IMG/VR virus record: IMGVR_UViG_3300025122_000005
Location: 62,001 to 126,000 of that record
DNA from: a virus
Length of the DNA: 64,000 bases
Strand: one strand, 5' to 3'
Below the pieces are notes generated by a model. It was not told the origin of the DNA and did not search any database. It saw only the letters and a list, made by a program, of their open reading frames with translations. The position numbers and the translations under genes are program-made. Position 1 is the stretch's first letter, and each line of letters opens with the position of its first letter. Positions 8,053-16,262 of this stretch are shown in pieces.

Positions 8053-8255
8053 AAATGCCTATAAAATCTAGTAAAAATAAAAGTTTAGAAGAGGAAATCG
8101 CAAATTATTTCCAGAATGAGTCTGTGGACTTCGCACAATCAGAAGTAGACGATTACTTAACGCGAAATGAAGACGAAGAAGAGGGAATGTTTGATGACGT
8201 TTCTACAGAAGATCTTTTAGACCCCGACTCTCCAGCTCCTTGGAATAATATTTAA
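8049..8255 (+). CDS. Small acidic protein, unknown
   Basis: A 68-aa, very acidic protein with many Asp/Glu in the second half (NEDEEEGMFDDVSTED). GTG 8049 overlaps the nuclease stop and has GAGG at better spacing than the ATG at 8055, so the start is uncertain by two codons. An acidic partner next to a nuclease could be an inhibitor or DNA mimic, but nothing here proves it. Confidence 0.55.
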   Translation: MKMPIKSSKNKSLEEEIANYFQNESVDFAQSEVDDYLTRNEDEEEGMFDDVSTEDLLDPDSPAPWNNI

Positions 8256-8316
8256 AATAAGAATAATATTCAACTAGGAAATATGTTATCATTACATGAC
8301 TTTAAAGGAGTTAATA

Positions 8317-9315
8317 ATGATAGCCGATGTCGTCGTAGATCTTCAATACGGAGATTGTGGAAAAGGAAAAGTGTCCCACCATTTATGTAAGACAAATGAT
8401 TACACTCATGTTATACGCTATAACGGAGGATGTAACGCTGGTCACACCATCTACCACAATGGAGAGAAGTTTGTAACACACCACATACCTTGCGGGGTTT
8501 TCTTTGGAATACGATCAGTAATCGGTCCAGGATGTGTTGTGAATGTCAAGCAATTCCTTTCTGAAATAGAAGAATTGAATTCAAAAGGTATCGATACTGA
8601 TGGTTTGATATATATTGCCGCAACTGCACATATTATTACTGATTTTCATGTGGCACAAGATGGCCAGGATGAAATTATTGGTACCACAAAAAGGGGGAAC
8701 GGACCCGCATACAGAGATAAATACTCTCGTAAAGGACTGCGAGCCATTGATATGCCCGAATTATCACCTTATATAATCGACATGTACACTGAGATTCATG
8801 ACAATCTGGACTTTGATGAAGTCAAAATACTGTTTGAAGGAGCACAGGGGTTTGGATTAGACATTGATTGGGGAGATTACCCTTACGTAACTTCTTCTCA
8901 CTGCACAGTTGGTGGAGCAATATTGAATGGTGTCCCTCCGAAGGCAATTCGTGATGTCTGGGGAGTCGCTAAAGTGTACGAAACATATGTGGGTTCGAAA
9001 CTATTTGAAGGTGATGACCCAATATTCGCACAAATAAGAGAAATTGGAGAAGAATACGGTGCTACAACCGGTCGGCCACGACAAATTAACTGGATGGACT
9101 TCGATATGTTAAAAATGGCAATCAATATTAATGGAGTTAACAAGCTAGTTTTAAACAAAATGGATGTTTTGGATAAAGCGAAAAAATGGATGATCTATGA
9201 GGGTCTAAATATGTTTGAATTCACCAAATCTGAGGATATGCAGTACTGGATTAAAGAAATGCTTGAGAACAAAGAGATAGAAGTGGTATTTTCTGGGAAT
9301 AAAGAGCGCATTTAA
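8317..9315 (+). CDS. purA: Adenylosuccinate synthetase family (short, archaeal/phage-type PurA)
   Basis: A 332-aa enzyme from ATG 8317, which has AAAGGAG at ideal spacing; an earlier in-frame ATG at 8296 lacks one. Motifs: YGDCGKGK (GTP/IMP loop with the catalytic Asp of PurA), YNGGCNAGHT with the catalytic His, RGNGPAYRDKYSRKGLR, FEGAQGFGLDIDWGDYPYVTSS, GATTGRPRQINWMD and VLNKMDVLD. PurA joins IMP and Asp to make adenylosuccinate. The length is near 340, not the ~430 of bacterial PurA. In characterised phage PurZ such as that of phiVC8, the GDxGKG Asp is Ser; here it is Asp, which favours PurA. A PurZ-related role in 2-aminoadenine DNA cannot be fully excluded without the rest of the genome. 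Confidence 0.85.
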   Translation: MIADVVVDLQYGDCGKGKVSHHLCKTNDYTHVIRYNGGCNAGHTIYHNGEKFVTHHIPCGVFFGIRSVIGPGCVVNVKQFLSEIEELNSKGIDTDGLIYIAATAHIITDFHVAQDGQDEIIGTTKRGNGPAYRDKYSRKGLRAIDMPELSPYIIDMYTEIHDNLDFDEVKILFEGAQGFGLDIDWGDYPYVTSSHCTVGGAILNGVPPKAIRDVWGVAKVYETYVGSKLFEGDDPIFAQIREIGEEYGATTGRPRQINWMDFDMLKMAININGVNKLVLNKMDVLDKAKKWMIYEGLNMFEFTKSEDMQYWIKEMLENKEIEVVFSGNKERI

Positions 9316-9316
9316 C

Positions 9317-9326
9317 CTAATTATCA
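9317..9326 (+). promoter_or_regulatory. Candidate late-promoter motif CTAATTATCA
   Basis: CTAATTATCA lies 19 nt before the ATG at 9346, right after the purA stop. It is a CTA[AC]TTA family member and differs from the 1967 copy at one position. Confidence 0.3.
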
Positions 9327-9345
9327 TATTGGTGTACCTTATCAT

Positions 9346-10851
9346 ATGAAAATTAATATTGACGATATTGAACCGGTTGCGCATGACTTAATGCGACATT
9401 GCCAACAGAAACTGGGGTTTAAGGACCCTCCAGGTCTATTTTTTGCCGAAGATGGCGAAAATGGTGATAAATTACTGGGTAAAACTGCTTATTACGACCC
9501 TTCCAACAAAGATGTTGTTGTTTTCACAACAAACAGGCATGGAAAAGATGTTTTGAGATCAATTGCACACGAACTAGTACATCATATGCAAAACTTAAGA
9601 GGGGACTTTGATACCGGATGTGAAACAACACCCGGATATGCCCAAGCGAATCCAAAACTTCGTAAAATGGAAGCAGAGGCTTATTTACTAGGAAACATGT
9701 TATTTAGAGATTGGGAAGATGGTCGTAAGTCCAAAAAATTACAAGAACAAAAGGAGAAGTTCACAATGAAGAAGAGCACGATAAAAAAGATGATTAAAGA
9801 AGAGATTATGAGGATCCTCAATGAGGATGTTAAGAATCCAATTGAGGAAGAGTGTGATGAGTGCCCGGATATACGGGAAATACAGCGACCCGACCCTAGG
9901 GTTGGCAATAAAGGTCTTAGTGCTCAACCACGAGAAGTCATACCGGCAGATGTCGAGACCGAATCACCGACCGGCATAGACCCGACGCTTGAGCCTGGAT
10001 ACGAGGCTTCGCAGAGGATGGGTCGTGATTGGGAGTTTGAGGCTGCCATCAAGGATATTCTCGCGCGGCGACAGCAGGGACTAGGAGAAAATTTCGGAGA
10101 CCCGCGTCCCGATGAAGAGGGTTTGCCACACCCATTTGAGACCCCAGAGGAATATGAGGAATATTTAAGAGTCGGCAAAGAAATGGAAGCTGAATACGCC
10201 GCCGCCGCTGCCGCCGCTGCCGCCGACGACCCTTCTGGCGGTCAGATGCCCGAATCGAAAGGATACCCAGACCCGAAACATGGACCAACTGAAGAATGGA
10301 AAAAACTAAGCCAGCTAAGAACTGAATTAATACAACAGGGGGCCCCACCCGCGAAGATCGACAAAGTTGAAAAAATGATGAGAGCTATAAACCCTAGAGG
10401 GGTCATGCGGACCCGAGCGTCGATAGGCGGTCCCCTAGGAGGTTTTGATGAAGGAATCGAAGAAGGCTGTGGAGATGATCCCGAAGAACTCGAAGAAGAC
10501 CTTAATGAGGGCGATTTCGATTCTGATGTATCACAGACACTCTTCACCGGCATCAAGAGTAGTCAAGGCGAAGCCGATGCAAAAAGAAGAAAAGAAGAAG
10601 AAGAAGAGGCAGCAAAGGCAGCAGAAGGAGAGGCTATTCGAAGAGCCGTCGGGGGCGGTATCTCTCAAGGCCAGCACGCGCATTCCCAAGCCACCGCCGC
10701 CAAAAAGAAGACCAAATATCGTGGCAGTTCCTACGCGAACGAATCAGCAACAGTTCGAACACCTGAGATAGAAAACGCACTTTATGAATCTCGTTTCACG
10801 AGTCGCGATACAAAATTGTTTAAAAAACTTGTTGGTAAGTGGACAAAATAA
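9346..10851 (+). CDS. Zinc metallopeptidase domain followed by an internal class B tag and acidic tail
   Basis: A 501-aa frame. Residues 1-125 form a small zincin: HELVH at 75-79 and a likely third ligand in MEAEAYLLGN near 108-117. Residue 141 is a Met (ATG 9766) with AAGGAG nine bases upstream. From there MKKSTIKKMIKEEIMR leads to L-N-E at tag positions 18-20, matching the class B propeptide. So either a second product of 361 aa starts at 9766, or one polyprotein is cut at LNE. The tail is acidic with an alanine run (about residues 285-294) and low-complexity charged stretches. The metallopeptidase may process virion or host proteins; the substrate is unknown. Confidence 0.75.
   Translation: MKINIDDIEPVAHDLMRHCQQKLGFKDPPGLFFAEDGENGDKLLGKTAYYDPSNKDVVVFTTNRHGKDVLRSIAHELVHHMQNLRGDFDTGCETTPGYAQANPKLRKMEAEAYLLGNMLFRDWEDGRKSKKLQEQKEKFTMKKSTIKKMIKEEIMRILNEDVKNPIEEECDECPDIREIQRPDPRVGNKGLSAQPREVIPADVETESPTGIDPTLEPGYEASQRMGRDWEFEAAIKDILARRQQGLGENFGDPRPDEEGLPHPFETPEEYEEYLRVGKEMEAEYAAAAAAAAADDPSGGQMPESKGYPDPKHGPTEEWKKLSQLRTELIQQGAPPAKIDKVEKMMRAINPRGVMRTRASIGGPLGGFDEGIEEGCGDDPEELEEDLNEGDFDSDVSQTLFTGIKSSQGEADAKRRKEEEEEAAKAAEGEAIRRAVGGGISQGQHAHSQATAAKKKTKYRGSSYANESATVRTPEIENALYESRFTSRDTKLFKKLVGKWTK
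9766..10851 (+). CDS. Possible internal translation product with class B tag
   Basis: An in-frame ATG at 9766, inside the metallopeptidase frame, has AAGGAG at 9751-9756 with a 9-nt spacer. It begins a 20-residue peptide ending in L-N-E like those of the proteins at 72 and 2003. Those tags are at true N-termini, so independent translation from here is a plausible nested gene. It shares its stop codon with the full-length frame. Not proven from sequence alone. Confidence 0.45.
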   Translation: MKKSTIKKMIKEEIMRILNEDVKNPIEEECDECPDIREIQRPDPRVGNKGLSAQPREVIPADVETESPTGIDPTLEPGYEASQRMGRDWEFEAAIKDILARRQQGLGENFGDPRPDEEGLPHPFETPEEYEEYLRVGKEMEAEYAAAAAAAAADDPSGGQMPESKGYPDPKHGPTEEWKKLSQLRTELIQQGAPPAKIDKVEKMMRAINPRGVMRTRASIGGPLGGFDEGIEEGCGDDPEELEEDLNEGDFDSDVSQTLFTGIKSSQGEADAKRRKEEEEEAAKAAEGEAIRRAVGGGISQGQHAHSQATAAKKKTKYRGSSYANESATVRTPEIENALYESRFTSRDTKLFKKLVGKWTK

Positions 10852-10856
10852 ACAAT

Positions 10857-13301
10857 ATGAAAAATAATATCATATCCGAAGGAGGAAGCGGAGGACATAT
10901 GCTTCATCCTTTTAGTTTACCGCAAGTAAAAACTGGTAAAGATTTGATAGAATTTTTTGAAACCGCTGCTGCATTCGTATCAAAAAAGAGTACGAAGATT
11001 AAGGCAAGTGAATCCTCTAGTATTAAATTTGATGGTGTTAACGCAAGTATCAAGCTAATTGATGGTCCCGGCGGGAAAGAGTTTGCTCTTGACAGGGGCA
11101 GTCTTAAACCACTAGATATTGAGGGAGTAACTGCTGAAAAACTGCCTTCTAGATTTGTGGATAAAGAAAAGCTAGAAATTTTAAGAAGTGTTCTTGGCAG
11201 ATACTACCAATCTGGAACAGAACACCATTTTAAGTGCCCCAATTGCCAACACGAAAAGAGAACACTTTCCATTAATTTGGACAAAGGTGCTTTTAAATGT
11301 TGGGTGTGTGACTATTCAGGACTTAAGATAGCAAATCTTATAAAGAGATTTGGTTCTTTTTCTGACCACTCGAAGTGGGTCGAGATGGACGGGAAAGAAG
11401 GTCACGGAATGATCAAGATTGGTAAAATAATGCTTGACATCTTCAATCAAGCACTCCCTAAAATAAAACCAGAACTTGAATCTCTAGGGATGTGGGACGA
11501 TCAAACAAGATTTCTAAATGCAGAATTTGTGTGGGAAAAGACAAATATAGTCAAATATCCCGAAGATTTCATAGCTATTCACGGCGTCAATCAGTATTAC
11601 GAAAAAACACATTATCATACTGGCGAATATCGGCCGGGACTAACAAGACCAGTCGGGGATGATGGAAAACCTGTAAAGGATACTTCTGCAGAAATAGAAT
11701 ATGATGAAAATGCATTAGAAAGTTTAAAAGAAAAAGTTAAACCATTTTCTCAAAAATTTGGATTTAATTTATATACAGTGGTGCCGACTAAAATGCGAGA
11801 AGACATAAAGTCAATTAGTTTCGATAAAGCTTTAGATTTGGAAGTTCCAATTAAGTTTGATGAAAAAGTTGTAGCGAAGTCCTTAAGAGATTGGCTAACT
11901 AACAGTAATATGATCAACCCACGCTCAAGAATCGTATCACTTAGCGATGGAAGAAAAGTTACGGCACTTAGTAGACTAGTTTTCCAAGTGTTAATGGGTG
12001 GTGGGTCTCTAGCAGAGTTATTGATGGATCCTGAAGATGGACAACTTGCAATTAATGGAGCAATTTTCTATTATGCAACACAGGTATTAGGAAGTGTTTT
12101 ATTGGAATCTCTCACTAGTCCATTGGGAGACATAACTGGAACCGAAACAAAACATGAAGGAATAGTGTTGAGGAACAAGAAACTTTTTGGTTCTCGACCG
12201 GTTAAGATCACTGGTGATTTTATAACAGCCTTAGCAGATAGTCCTTTTGCGAAAAAACCAGAACAGGTAGATCCGGCAGAAGAAGAAAGAGAAGAAGAAC
12301 CGATTCAAGAACACGAAGACGACCTTGTAGACCTGCAGACCGACAATCCTGGCATAAGAAGAAAGATAGCAGTGTTTCCTGGTAAATTCAAACCTCCGCA
12401 AAAGGGTCACTTAGAAACTATTCGTTGTATGTTTGATAAAGGCATCAATCATTTATATGTTTTAATATCCCCTCTACCTAAAATGATAGGCGAAAAGAAA
12501 ATAGGAGTATTGGAATCAAAAAGTGTGTGGGAGTTGTACCTTAAGAATTTTGAATTTGGAGATAGAGTGTCTGTAATAGCATCTCCTTTTAATTCTCCCG
12601 TACAAGCTTCTTTTGATGTTATGAACGGAGAAGTGCCAGCATTTATCCCACAACCAGGTGACCTAATCATACCAGTTGCCAGCGACAAGCCAGATCGTAA
12701 ATCGGGTAAGCCAGATTATGAAAAATTTCTAAAATATCACTTGTACCAGCCGAAACTGCCGGGGGTGATTCCTGGAAATATTCTGGATTATCTTATATGT
12801 GCTCTTTCCGACGAGGAGGGACCTATCCACGCCAGTGATTTTCTAAATTCTCTAGAGAACGGAAAAGAAATCCACAGGTTTATCCCAAAGGGTATCAATC
12901 CAGATGATGTGAGGATGAGACTGGGACTTGACCCTGTAGAGAATCAATCATTGCCTGGGTCTCTTCAGCGTATTGGTAACGAATTTAATGAATCGAATCT
13001 TCTCTCTATGGTCGAGAATCTTTTACTCGAAGGAGATTGGCAACCGATAGCCAAGAGAAGATTGGACGCAGCACAAAAACGATTGCTGGATCTAGGCCTT
13101 CAAAATCCTGGCAAACCTTTTATGGATCCTCGACCAATTCGGAAGTCAAATGCTTTTTTTGCGAAAGAGGAAGTAAATAATGACAACCCAGACACTTCTC
13201 CGATTACAGAAGAAGAACTAGAAGAAATATCTCTTGCGGGTGCCGTCGAAGGTGCTCCGGGAAATATTCTGGACCCAGAAGATGAAAGAAAGACTACTTA
13301 A
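10857..13301 (+). CDS. Multidomain ligase-like / HxGH nucleotidyltransferase protein with inserted zinc finger
   Basis: An 814-aa protein from ATG 10857; ATG 10899 has a stronger GGAGG but would remove the conserved-looking GGSGGHMLHPF start. Domain order: a nucleotidyltransferase of ligase type with KFDGVNASIKL (K-x-D-G motif, about residues 62-72) and, far downstream, EGIVLRNKKLFGSRPVKI (ligase motifs IV/V, about 435-452). Between them lies a primase-like zinc finger, CPNC and CWVC about 29 residues apart, near residues 127-160. Then comes a nucleotidylyltransferase-like domain with FPGKFKPPQKGH (about 505-520), like NMN/cytidylyltransferases. Near residue 725 is SMVENLLLEGDW, similar to the class B tag. 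Substrate unknown; it is probably an RNA/DNA or nucleotide-transfer enzyme carried by the virion. Confidence 0.7.
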   Translation: MKNNIISEGGSGGHMLHPFSLPQVKTGKDLIEFFETAAAFVSKKSTKIKASESSSIKFDGVNASIKLIDGPGGKEFALDRGSLKPLDIEGVTAEKLPSRFVDKEKLEILRSVLGRYYQSGTEHHFKCPNCQHEKRTLSINLDKGAFKCWVCDYSGLKIANLIKRFGSFSDHSKWVEMDGKEGHGMIKIGKIMLDIFNQALPKIKPELESLGMWDDQTRFLNAEFVWEKTNIVKYPEDFIAIHGVNQYYEKTHYHTGEYRPGLTRPVGDDGKPVKDTSAEIEYDENALESLKEKVKPFSQKFGFNLYTVVPTKMREDIKSISFDKALDLEVPIKFDEKVVAKSLRDWLTNSNMINPRSRIVSLSDGRKVTALSRLVFQVLMGGGSLAELLMDPEDGQLAINGAIFYYATQVLGSVLLESLTSPLGDITGTETKHEGIVLRNKKLFGSRPVKITGDFITALADSPFAKKPEQVDPAEEEREEEPIQEHEDDLVDLQTDNPGIRRKIAVFPGKFKPPQKGHLETIRCMFDKGINHLYVLISPLPKMIGEKKIGVLESKSVWELYLKNFEFGDRVSVIASPFNSPVQASFDVMNGEVPAFIPQPGDLIIPVASDKPDRKSGKPDYEKFLKYHLYQPKLPGVIPGNILDYLICALSDEEGPIHASDFLNSLENGKEIHRFIPKGINPDDVRMRLGLDPVENQSLPGSLQRIGNEFNESNLLSMVENLLLEGDWQPIAKRRLDAAQKRLLDLGLQNPGKPFMDPRPIRKSNAFFAKEEVNNDNPDTSPITEEELEEISLAGAVEGAPGNILDPEDERKTT

Positions 13302-13303
13302 TA
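13294..13303 (+). promoter_or_regulatory. Candidate late-promoter motif CTACTTAATA
   Basis: CTACTTAATA overlaps the upstream stop (TAA 13299-13301) and lies 14 nt before ATG 13318, with AGGAG between. The sequence TACTTAATACTAGGAG recurs upstream of the gene at 4074. Confidence 0.35.
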
Positions 13304-13317
13304 CTAGGAGAAGTTTT

Positions 13318-14382
13318 ATGATATCGCATGAAGAATTAGCAGCAGAAATTAACTTAAGAAAATGTATCTCAAGAGCAATCGGCATTGTAGAGAGAAAATT
13401 GATTAAAGAATCAGTTGATGCCTTGAATAAAGAAATCTCACTTCGAAACATAATTCAAGATATGATTTTAGAAGCAGCAACTGCAGACTCTGAAAAGGAT
13501 CCTCATGAAGCCACCGGACTCAATGTACTGGAAGATCTTCTTAAAAAGATTATTCCCATTATAGAGACGGATTTTAAAATGCTCACAACAGATATATCTC
13601 AAAGAGAATCTTTCCGTGCACATATAATACACGCTATACAGAACACGCTTGCTCCCGTAAAAGTAAATGACAAAGCAGATGATCTTCTACAAGAGGGAAT
13701 GAGAGACTTAATAATTTCTTTAATCACCCTCATAGCGTCTACTGGGGTGGCTAGTGCTGCTCCGCAGGGTCCTGCGGGTCCTGCTAATGCTCCTTCTATA
13801 GAAGAAATAATGCCAAAGATAGAACAACAGACCGACGAAGATCTGTTGAATGCGTACCTCAAGGTCAAAACTGCACCCAAACAAGAAAAAGTTTCAGTAC
13901 TGAAGGATTTGGCTGATAAGGTTCCTTTAAGTAGGCTACCCGTGAAAGGCAGAGGACTTGGCGTTAAATTCCATGGTACATTTGAGGAATCTAGTCTAAA
14001 CGAGGACATTGGTGTCGACATCCTTGATAAAGACGAACAAGATAAAAAGATCGATATTAACAACGACGGGAAGGCAGATGTTGAAGAGCCGCCCGATCCA
14101 AAAGAAGAATTTAGTATTGAAGGTCATGACGAGACAGGCCGGAATGCTGCCTACATCACATTCAAAAAGATAGAAAACCAAATCGTTGATGCCTTCGTCT
14201 TCATGGGAAATGAAGAAGACCAAGAAATATTTTATGATTATTTGATTACCAATGTCAAACTTTATTTCGATGAGTTTGAAGACGAGTTAAATAAAAAGCT
14301 AGCTGAACCCACGACTGATACGTATGAGCAGGAAAAAGCAGCAGCTGCAGCGGAAGAACCCGTCGAAGATATAGCTGTTTAA
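13318..14382 (+). CDS. Virion-type protein with a collagen-like linker and calcium-loop motif
   Basis: A 354-aa protein from ATG 13318 with AGGAG upstream; the longer frame from 13234 overlaps the previous gene out of frame. The N-terminal ~60 residues contain LRNIIQDMILEAA, which resembles the class B tag but sits internally. A hydrophobic stretch (about residues 128-148, DLIISLITLIASTGVASAA) precedes a Pro/Gly/Ala segment (PQGPAGPANAP). The motif DINNDGKADVEE near 243-254 resembles a DxNxDGxxD calcium loop. The C-terminus is Ala/Glu rich. No enzyme domain is seen. Confidence 0.7.
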   Translation: MISHEELAAEINLRKCISRAIGIVERKLIKESVDALNKEISLRNIIQDMILEAATADSEKDPHEATGLNVLEDLLKKIIPIIETDFKMLTTDISQRESFRAHIIHAIQNTLAPVKVNDKADDLLQEGMRDLIISLITLIASTGVASAAPQGPAGPANAPSIEEIMPKIEQQTDEDLLNAYLKVKTAPKQEKVSVLKDLADKVPLSRLPVKGRGLGVKFHGTFEESSLNEDIGVDILDKDEQDKKIDINNDGKADVEEPPDPKEEFSIEGHDETGRNAAYITFKKIENQIVDAFVFMGNEEDQEIFYDYLITNVKLYFDEFEDELNKKLAEPTTDTYEQEKAAAAAEEPVEDIAV

Positions 14383-14435
14383 AAGCCTTTACTTTTCCTC
14401 CAAAATATGATACCCTTAATTCACGAATTCTAGAA

Positions 14436-14795
14436 GTGATGAGAGAGAAGAAATTACCTAAAAGACTAAGAGGCAAGAATTACTATCAAAGTATATCTAA
14501 AAAACTGTCTAATGAGAAGAAAATTAATGCAGAGTTTGAAGTAAGGTTAGCCTCTTTAAAGTTAGAAGAAATTATAGCTTTAAAATTAGAATTATCAGCT
14601 AAAAATGTAAGAGGTAAGTTATACGGATATCCTATTTGGAACACCTCTACCTATATTATAAAAGACTCTCTAATTAAATTTGCACTCTCAGCAACCAACT
14701 CTCATAGAGAAGCGGCCAATATGCTAGGAATAACAATATCAGAACTTAAAAGATTCATTAAGAAATACAAAGTAAATGAATATTTTGATGACTAG
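14436..14795 (+). CDS. Fis-type helix-turn-helix protein
   Basis: A 119-aa basic protein; GTG 14436 or ATG 14439 are both possible and neither has a strong ribosome-binding site. The C-terminal ~35 residues (KFALSATNSHREAANMLGIT then SELKRFIKKYK) fit the Fis/NtrC C-terminal helix-turn-helix, with the A-N-M-L-G-I core. The N-terminal half is Lys/Leu rich and probably helical. A DNA-binding role, perhaps in transcription switching, is inferred. It lies 54 nt after the previous gene. Confidence 0.65.
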   Translation: MMREKKLPKRLRGKNYYQSISKKLSNEKKINAEFEVRLASLKLEEIIALKLELSAKNVRGKLYGYPIWNTSTYIIKDSLIKFALSATNSHREAANMLGITISELKRFIKKYKVNEYFDD

Positions 14796-14821
14796 TTATA
14801 TAGATAAGGAGACTTAACATT

Positions 14822-16261
14822 ATGCCTAGGTTCACAGGACAGAACAAAAAGAGAATAGACCCAAGATATTTCTTAGAAGAAACAACGAATAGGGATTTAT
14901 CCCCGGAAGAAGAAAGAATCAAAGAACTTCTCGCCGCTTATGATGAAGCCCGAGAAGCTGAGTCCAAAGCTTGGCCAAGCATGGCTAATCCAAACGATAT
15001 AAGGCATCTCATGACCATGCAGACTAGATCTAATATCGAGGATCAACTAATTAAACTTCCAGGTGGGAAAGAAGCTTTGAAGGTACATAAAGATAGGAAG
15101 CACGCCAAATCGCAGATGAAAGATGATGATCGATACAAACAGCATGATAGGGATTTATCCCCGGAAGAAGAGTTATCCCCGGAAGAAGAAAGATACAAAA
15201 AACTTCTCGCCGATTATGATGAAGCCCGAGAAGCTGAGTCCGAAGCTTGGCCAAGCATGGCTGATCCAAACGATATAAGGCATCTCATGACCATGCAGAC
15301 TAGATCTAATATCGAGGATCAACTAATTAAACTTCCAGGTGGGAAAGAAGCTTTGAAGGTACATAAAGATAGGAAGCACGCCAAATCGCAGATGAAAGAT
15401 GATGATCGATACAAACAACACGAAGGAAACAAGACTAAGCAGAAATTAGAAGAACGACCGAAACCTAGGCTTAAAGACAAACCTGGGATTAAAGACAAAG
15501 AGCAAGGGAAGAATTCTAGCTTTCGACATTTCCGATGGGAAGAGGAGCGAAATGAGGCATACGAAAAATGGGAAGAGGTAGTTGCATATGCCTATACGGT
15601 AGAATATCTCCACGACCAAGGACGCGTCCACGACGACCTAGCAGAAAAAGCAAAAGAAGAATTAGATCTAATGCAACAAAATCTTATCGATGCATTTGGA
15701 TACCGTTGGGCAGACCTCGCCGCTTGGCGCAAAAAAATTGAAAACGACCGGCACTGGGATATACAGGACGACGAAGGTGCGTATCTCCCAAAAAGGTATG
15801 ATGAATGGCCGGAAGCAAAGCTGGAACCAATAGATCGAGGGTATGATCCTGATCTACAGAAGAGCAGTAGGATAGATTGGGAGAAACAAGGTGGATCGCG
15901 AGGATATCAACATTTAGAAGAAAGAGCCCCAGAACGCATTAGGACGCACCCATCCGGCGAAGAATACAAGTGGACGGGGTCTGAGCGGGACTTACCAGAC
16001 GAGTATATGAGTAGATATGTCACCAGTCCGATGGCTAACCCCTTACCTGGCCATGAAAAAAACATTGAAGACTTTTTGGAAGATTATGAGGATGCGGTAA
16101 AACGCGGCGATGTTGCCAAGGAAAAAGAAATAGAAAAAATACTTTTACGTACGGGACACATTAGTGATAGATATTATGGCGATTTGCAGGCAATAAAACG
16201 AAAAGTAGGAGACGCCCAAGCGCGCCCACAATGGTCAGGCGATCATGACTTGGGAGGATAA
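14822..16261 (+). CDS. Class C tagged protein with an internal tandem repeat
   Basis: A 479-aa, highly charged protein that starts MPRFTGQNKKRIDPRYFLEE. Almost the same 20 residues begin the protein at 17008, and they end in L18-E-E20, again the [LIV]-x-E pattern. Residues about 24-108 are repeated at about 110-199, covering LSPEEERIKELLAAYDEARE to KSQMKDDDRYKQH with few changes. The C-terminal part is unrelated and mixed-charge. No enzyme motif is seen. Recent tandem duplication is likely, given the near identity at DNA level. Proposed virion internal protein, by tag only. Confidence 0.75.
   Translation: MPRFTGQNKKRIDPRYFLEETTNRDLSPEEERIKELLAAYDEAREAESKAWPSMANPNDIRHLMTMQTRSNIEDQLIKLPGGKEALKVHKDRKHAKSQMKDDDRYKQHDRDLSPEEELSPEEERYKKLLADYDEAREAESEAWPSMADPNDIRHLMTMQTRSNIEDQLIKLPGGKEALKVHKDRKHAKSQMKDDDRYKQHEGNKTKQKLEERPKPRLKDKPGIKDKEQGKNSSFRHFRWEEERNEAYEKWEEVVAYAYTVEYLHDQGRVHDDLAEKAKEELDLMQQNLIDAFGYRWADLAAWRKKIENDRHWDIQDDEGAYLPKRYDEWPEAKLEPIDRGYDPDLQKSSRIDWEKQGGSRGYQHLEERAPERIRTHPSGEEYKWTGSERDLPDEYMSRYVTSPMANPLPGHEKNIEDFLEDYEDAVKRGDVAKEKEIEKILLRTGHISDRYYGDLQAIKRKVGDAQARPQWSGDHDLGG
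14891..15420 (+). repeat. Two ~255-275-bp tandem repeats inside the class C gene
   Basis: Copy one spans about 14891-15144 and copy two about 15149-15420. They are near-identical over their length; copy two has an extra 18-nt piece (a second TTATCCCCGGAAGAAGA) near its start. Both are in frame, so they repeat ~85 residues of protein. Confidence 0.85.
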
Positions 16262-16262
16262 T

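Noticed and set aside
8317-9315. Direct PurZ (2-aminoadenine) call
   Set aside because: The catalytic Asp in GDCGKG is kept, unlike characterised PurZ, so PurA is the better call.
10445-10771. 108-aa ORF in another frame
   Set aside because: Shadow of the acidic low-complexity tail of the gene at 9346; basic, repetitive and no start signals.
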